DNA of 43,662 nt, taken from NCBI GenBank assembly GCA_902493515.1, contig CABUPE010000019.1, positions 1 through 43,662 of the forward strand, written 5' to 3'. The translations under genes and the position numbers were made by a program. Source of the stretch: an uncultured Collinsella sp. (GTDB lineage: Bacteria; Actinomycetota; Coriobacteriia; Coriobacteriales; Coriobacteriaceae). Positions 41,387 through 43,662 of the stretch are shown piece after piece; the stretch's first letter is position 1; each line of letters starts with the position of its first letter. Under the pieces are notes generated by a model that was not told where the DNA came from, made no database searches, and worked only from the letters and a program-made list of their open reading frames with translations.

Positions 41387-41674
41387 CTACAGGCGGTACA
41401 TAAAGTTGAAGACGTCCTCGCGCTGGATGGACACGTTGACGCCCGAAAGCTCGCCGGCCTCGGCCAGCGCCTTCTGCAGCTCGGCGAAGTCGAGCTTGGA
41501 CTCGGCGGTATCGGCCAGCATGGTCATGGTGAAGATGTCCTCGATAATGGACTGCGTGATGTCGCGGATGTCGACGTTGGCCTCGCCCAGGACACGGGTG
41601 ACGCCGGCGACGATGCCGGGGCGGTTCTTGCCAAGGACGGTGATGACGATACGGGAGGACGAGATCTCGGCCAT
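41387..41674 (-). CDS. ACT domain protein (UPF0237 type)
   Basis: A 95-residue single ACT domain preceded by a short leader: VITVLGKNRPGIVAGVTRVL at residues ~10-29 and DIRDITQSIIEDIFTMTML. Proteins of this size (UPF0237/GcvR-like) bind amino acids and act as small regulators; the ligand is unknown. ATG 41674 has AAAGGG upstream. It stands 77 bp before citrate synthase on the same strand, so they may share a transcript. A GGTACA/TGTACC dyad at 41722-41743 with TACAAT on the minus strand is a possible promoter or operator. Confidence 0.9.
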   Translation of the reverse strand: MAEISSSRIVITVLGKNRPGIVAGVTRVLGEANVDIRDITQSIIEDIFTMTMLADTAESKLDFAELQKALAEAGELSGVNVSIQREDVFNFMYRL

Positions 41675-42070
41675 GGGAAACCCTTTCGCGTGATTGCGGC
41701 GCGCGCGGGGCGCTCCGCTACGGTACAGTGTTCATCATTGTACCTGTCTGGCGCAAAAAAGGCGCGCTCGCTGCGGCGTTACATGCCTGCAACATGAGCG
41801 TAAGGGGGAAGGCCGTACGGGGAAGAGCCGTCTGGCGCGTGTCCGGCTCGTGTTGGGTTGATTTCCGATCTCAGCCGAACACATTGAGCGGACAGGCCGT
41901 TCCCGCAGTCAGCCGAACGCCTCCGACGGCTGATTCCGAACTGGAAGCGGAGGGCATCCCCGCCCTTCGGTAGGGGATACCGCTCCGCGGCGCATGCCGC
42001 GGGCGGCGCCCCTATCGGACCACCGTGACCTCAGTTGGGATGGGCCCAGCACTGCCGCGTACTCGGTGAG
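41675..42070. other. 396-bp intergenic region with hairpins and a repeat
   Basis: No gene is seen. It holds the GGTACA/TGTACC dyad and minus-strand TACAAT near 41721-41743, the left 57-bp direct repeat at 41856-41912, a 7-bp hairpin TCAGCCG/CGGCTGA at 41909-41933, and a longer hairpin built on ATCCCC/GGGGAT within 41949-41985. It is probably the left junction of the accessory island. Confidence 0.6.
41856..41912. repeat. Left copy of a 57-bp imperfect direct repeat
   Basis: Ungapped comparison with 43606-43662 gives 41 matches in 57 positions, including GGTTGATTT, ATCTCA, CGGAC, CGTT and CCGCAG. The pair brackets the integrase fragment, XRE and DUF2975-like genes. Confidence 0.6.
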
Positions 42071-42796
42071 CTAGAGCCAACTGTTCGTCTTCACGTCGCG
42101 TATGGCGATATTTCGGTCGTCCGGCTCGGTGATGCCGTAGCCGAACGCCTGGAGCGTCTCGATGGACTCCTGGATCCTCTGTTGGAACATGGGACCCGGA
42201 TCGACCCTCGGCCCGAGGTGCCCGCGCCAAAGGCACGGCGTGGCGCGCAGCATGTTATGGATTTTGGAGATGGGCTCGATGTCGGCGTAGACGTTGAGCG
42301 TCGCCATGGCGTCCTTGTGGCCGAGGATCGATTGGAGCGCCTTGATATCGCCGCCTTGGCGGATCCACTGCGTTGCGAACGTGTGGCGAAGGCCGTGGAA
42401 CGTGATCAGCTCGTCGTTGGTGCCCATGAGGCCGTTGGTCTCCGAGAACGTCTTGAACGCCCTGCGGATATAGCTTGTCGTCGCGAAGGTCGCGCCCGGC
42501 TCCGACAGGATGTAGCAGTCCCCGATCTCGACCGCCCCGGTAAGGCCGCGCAAGCGCAGCTTTCCGCAGTCGATCTCGTGGGTCTCCTTCAGGAAGGGGA
42601 GTAGGCCGACCGGGTCGATGGGGATACCCCTGGCGTCATGGGTCTTGGTGTCCTTGATGAACGAACCCATTCCCTTCGCGTACGCCACCGAGTGTCTGAT
42701 CGAGATCAGGCCCGTCTCGAAATCCACATCGCACCACCGAAGGCCGCAGACCTCGCCGATTCGCATCCCCGTGTGCAGGGCGAGTACGACCGCCCT
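42071..42796 (-). pseudogene. Tyrosine recombinase/integrase, 5'-truncated
   Basis: The frame encodes a full tyrosine recombinase catalytic domain: Arg in LHTGMRIGEVCGLRW, beta-strand Lys in KDTKTHDARGIPI, HGLRHTFAT, and LGHKDAMATLNVYAD with the nucleophilic Tyr. The N-terminal arm-binding and core-binding (SAM-like) domains are missing. The frame opens directly after the TAG stop of the XRE gene with the residues RAVVLALHTG, which belong to the integrase family, so the coding frame continues upstream of the first Met (42766) and is cut by a junction with the XRE gene. There is no ribosome site. It is most likely a decayed integrase left by a deletion. Confidence 0.82.
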
Positions 42797-43048
42797 CTAA
42801 TCCTCGGCGGACCAATCGAGTCCGAACTCCTTTCGGGCATCCTCTTCGCTCATGACTTCGAGAAGGTCTCCGGGTTGGCAACGAAGGGCGAGGCATAGCT
42901 GCTCGAGCGTGTTGAAGCGAATGCCGCGAATATGCCCCTTTTTAATACGGGACAGGTTCACGGGCGTGGTTCCAATCCTTTCGGCAAGTTCGTTCGAGGA
43001 ATTCTTTCGCTCGGCCATGATCTTGTCGAGGCGAACAATTACGGGCAT
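42797..43048 (-). CDS. XRE family helix-turn-helix regulator
   Basis: An 83-residue Cro/CI-type regulator (YozG-like). The HTH lies at about residues 17-45 (NELAERIGTTPVNLSRIKKG), followed by NTLEQLCLALRCQPGDLLEV, the usual closing of HTH_26 proteins. ATG 43048 has TAAGGA fused to the stop of the upstream membrane protein gene. It pairs with that gene in a typical DUF2975/XRE operon, where it probably autoregulates. Its stop codon is followed in the same frame by the truncated integrase, so the last few residues (SAED) may be a junction product. Confidence 0.9.
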   Translation of the reverse strand: MPVIVRLDKIMAERKNSSNELAERIGTTPVNLSRIKKGHIRGIRFNTLEQLCLALRCQPGDLLEVMSEEDARKEFGLDWSAED

Positions 43049-43057
43049 GACGTGTCC

Positions 43058-43570
43058 TTACGCAATCTCGTCGGAGTCGAGGTACAGCTCTCGAGCGTAC
43101 AAGAAGAGCTGGGAGAGCATGAACAAGACGATGCCGAGAACCAGAGAGGTCCAGTCGAATGATGAAGCGATCTCTTGGGCGCCGACGGCCCCCTCGCCGC
43201 CAAACATCAAGACGGAGGTTTCGAGTGAGCCGGCGTAGAGGCTGGTGGCAGCTTGAACAACGAAGAGAATGCCGAGCACCTTCAAGCATGTCGCAGAGCC
43301 TTTCTTGAAGGGGTCTCCGCTCTTGATCGTCCACACGAGAACGGCGCTGAGGACGGTCGTGGCGATACCGATGACGGCAGGGGCCAATGTCGAGATCGCA
43401 AGGGCTGGATACGCGGGGGAGTCTGCAATTACAGGGTTGTCGAGCACTTCGATTGCTGGCTTTAAGGAGAACGCCACTTGTGCGATGGCGGTGACGCAAA
43501 GGGCCGCAGAGGCTATCGCACACGCGATGCGGAAGGAATGAAGCCGGGGAGTGCGATTGTCGGAACTCAT
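43058..43570 (-). CDS. DUF2975-like four-helix membrane protein
   Basis: A 170-residue membrane protein with four hydrophobic helices, roughly residues 12-34, 55-80, 92-115 and 130-155. Layout and size, and the XRE gene nine bases downstream, match DUF2975 proteins, whose function is unknown. The segment KSGDPFKKGSATCLKVLG between helices 2 and 3 fits that family. ATG 43570 has GGAGG seven bases upstream; a longer frame to 43624 lacks a ribosome site. Confidence 0.8.
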   Translation of the reverse strand: MSSDNRTPRLHSFRIACAIASAALCVTAIAQVAFSLKPAIEVLDNPVIADSPAYPALAISTLAPAVIGIATTVLSAVLVWTIKSGDPFKKGSATCLKVLGILFVVQAATSLYAGSLETSVLMFGGEGAVGAQEIASSFDWTSLVLGIVLFMLSQLFLYARELYLDSDEIA

Positions 43571-43605
43571 AATAACCTCCGAAGAATTAAAAAAACTCAG
43601 GTTAC

Positions 43606-43662
43606 GGTTGATTTTCAATCTCAACGCAACAGCCTGAACGGACCCCGCGTTTCCGCAGCTAG
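43606..43662. repeat. Right copy of the 57-bp imperfect direct repeat
   Basis: Matches 41856-41912 at 41 of 57 positions. It lies 36 bp upstream of the DUF2975-like gene and reaches the window edge, so its true right end is unseen. Confidence 0.58.

Noticed and set aside
1..43662. CRISPR arrays, tRNA and rRNA genes
   Set aside because: I saw no regularly spaced repeats, no cloverleaf with a T-loop consensus and no rRNA segment anywhere in the window.
41856..43662. Active integrative element
   Set aside because: The integrase lacks its N-terminal domains, there is no excisionase or tRNA target, and the flanking repeats have diverged to 72 percent identity.

Overview
The window looks like a chromosomal segment of a high-G+C anaerobic gut actinobacterium, most likely Collinsella or a close relative in the Coriobacteriia. 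This is inferred from protein character, strong GC3 bias, the spc/alpha ribosomal cluster, and a ygeXYW/yqeBC set of the kind found in anaerobic purine users. No 16S rRNA or tRNA gene is visible to confirm it.

Layout. 1-3340 is an accessory, more AT-rich patch: a start-less hsdS (type I restriction specificity) fragment, a DUF262/DUF1524 GmrSD-like nuclease, a small unknown protein and a 14-bp direct repeat. 3411-5172 holds an acidic, Pro/Ala-rich protein with one membrane helix and a YheO-type PAS/HTH regulator. The regulator is divergent from a purine/nitrogen cluster at 5450-17143: ygeX, ygeY, ygeW, carbamate kinase, a MocA-like cytidylyltransferase, hydantoinase (hyuA), yqeC (opposite strand), yqeB, xdhC and an NCS2 purine permease. 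These fit import of a purine, ring opening, release of ammonia and pyruvate from diaminopropionate, ATP recovery from carbamoyl phosphate, and maturation of a selenium-dependent molybdenum hydroxylase. The hydroxylase itself is not in the window.

17451-28220 is an essential block on the plus strand: rplE, rpsZ, rpsH, rplF, rplR, rpsE, rpmD, rplO, secY, adk, map, infA, rpmJ, rpsM, rpsK, rpsD, rpoA, rplQ, terminator, truA. The genes normally before rplE (rplN, rplX) are absent. The purine permease sits there instead. 28382-41674 is mixed housekeeping: a glycosyltransferase-like protein, argR, a class A penicillin-binding protein, a U32 protein, tyrS, adenine deaminase, two Cof-type HAD phosphatases, citrate synthase and an ACT protein. 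41675-43662 is a small accessory island: a 5'-truncated tyrosine integrase, an XRE regulator and a DUF2975-like membrane protein, bracketed by 57-bp imperfect direct repeats.

The intergenic spaces are unusually rich in structure. They hold a 37-bp perfect inverted repeat, two copies of a GTTGCGGTGAAATA hairpin family, two very large nested hairpins, a GACTAGTC/GGGGAC repeat family whose copies begin at gene stop codons, a terminator-like hairpin that contains a ribosome binding site, and a pair of identical 15-bp dyads in the regulator/ygeX divergent region.
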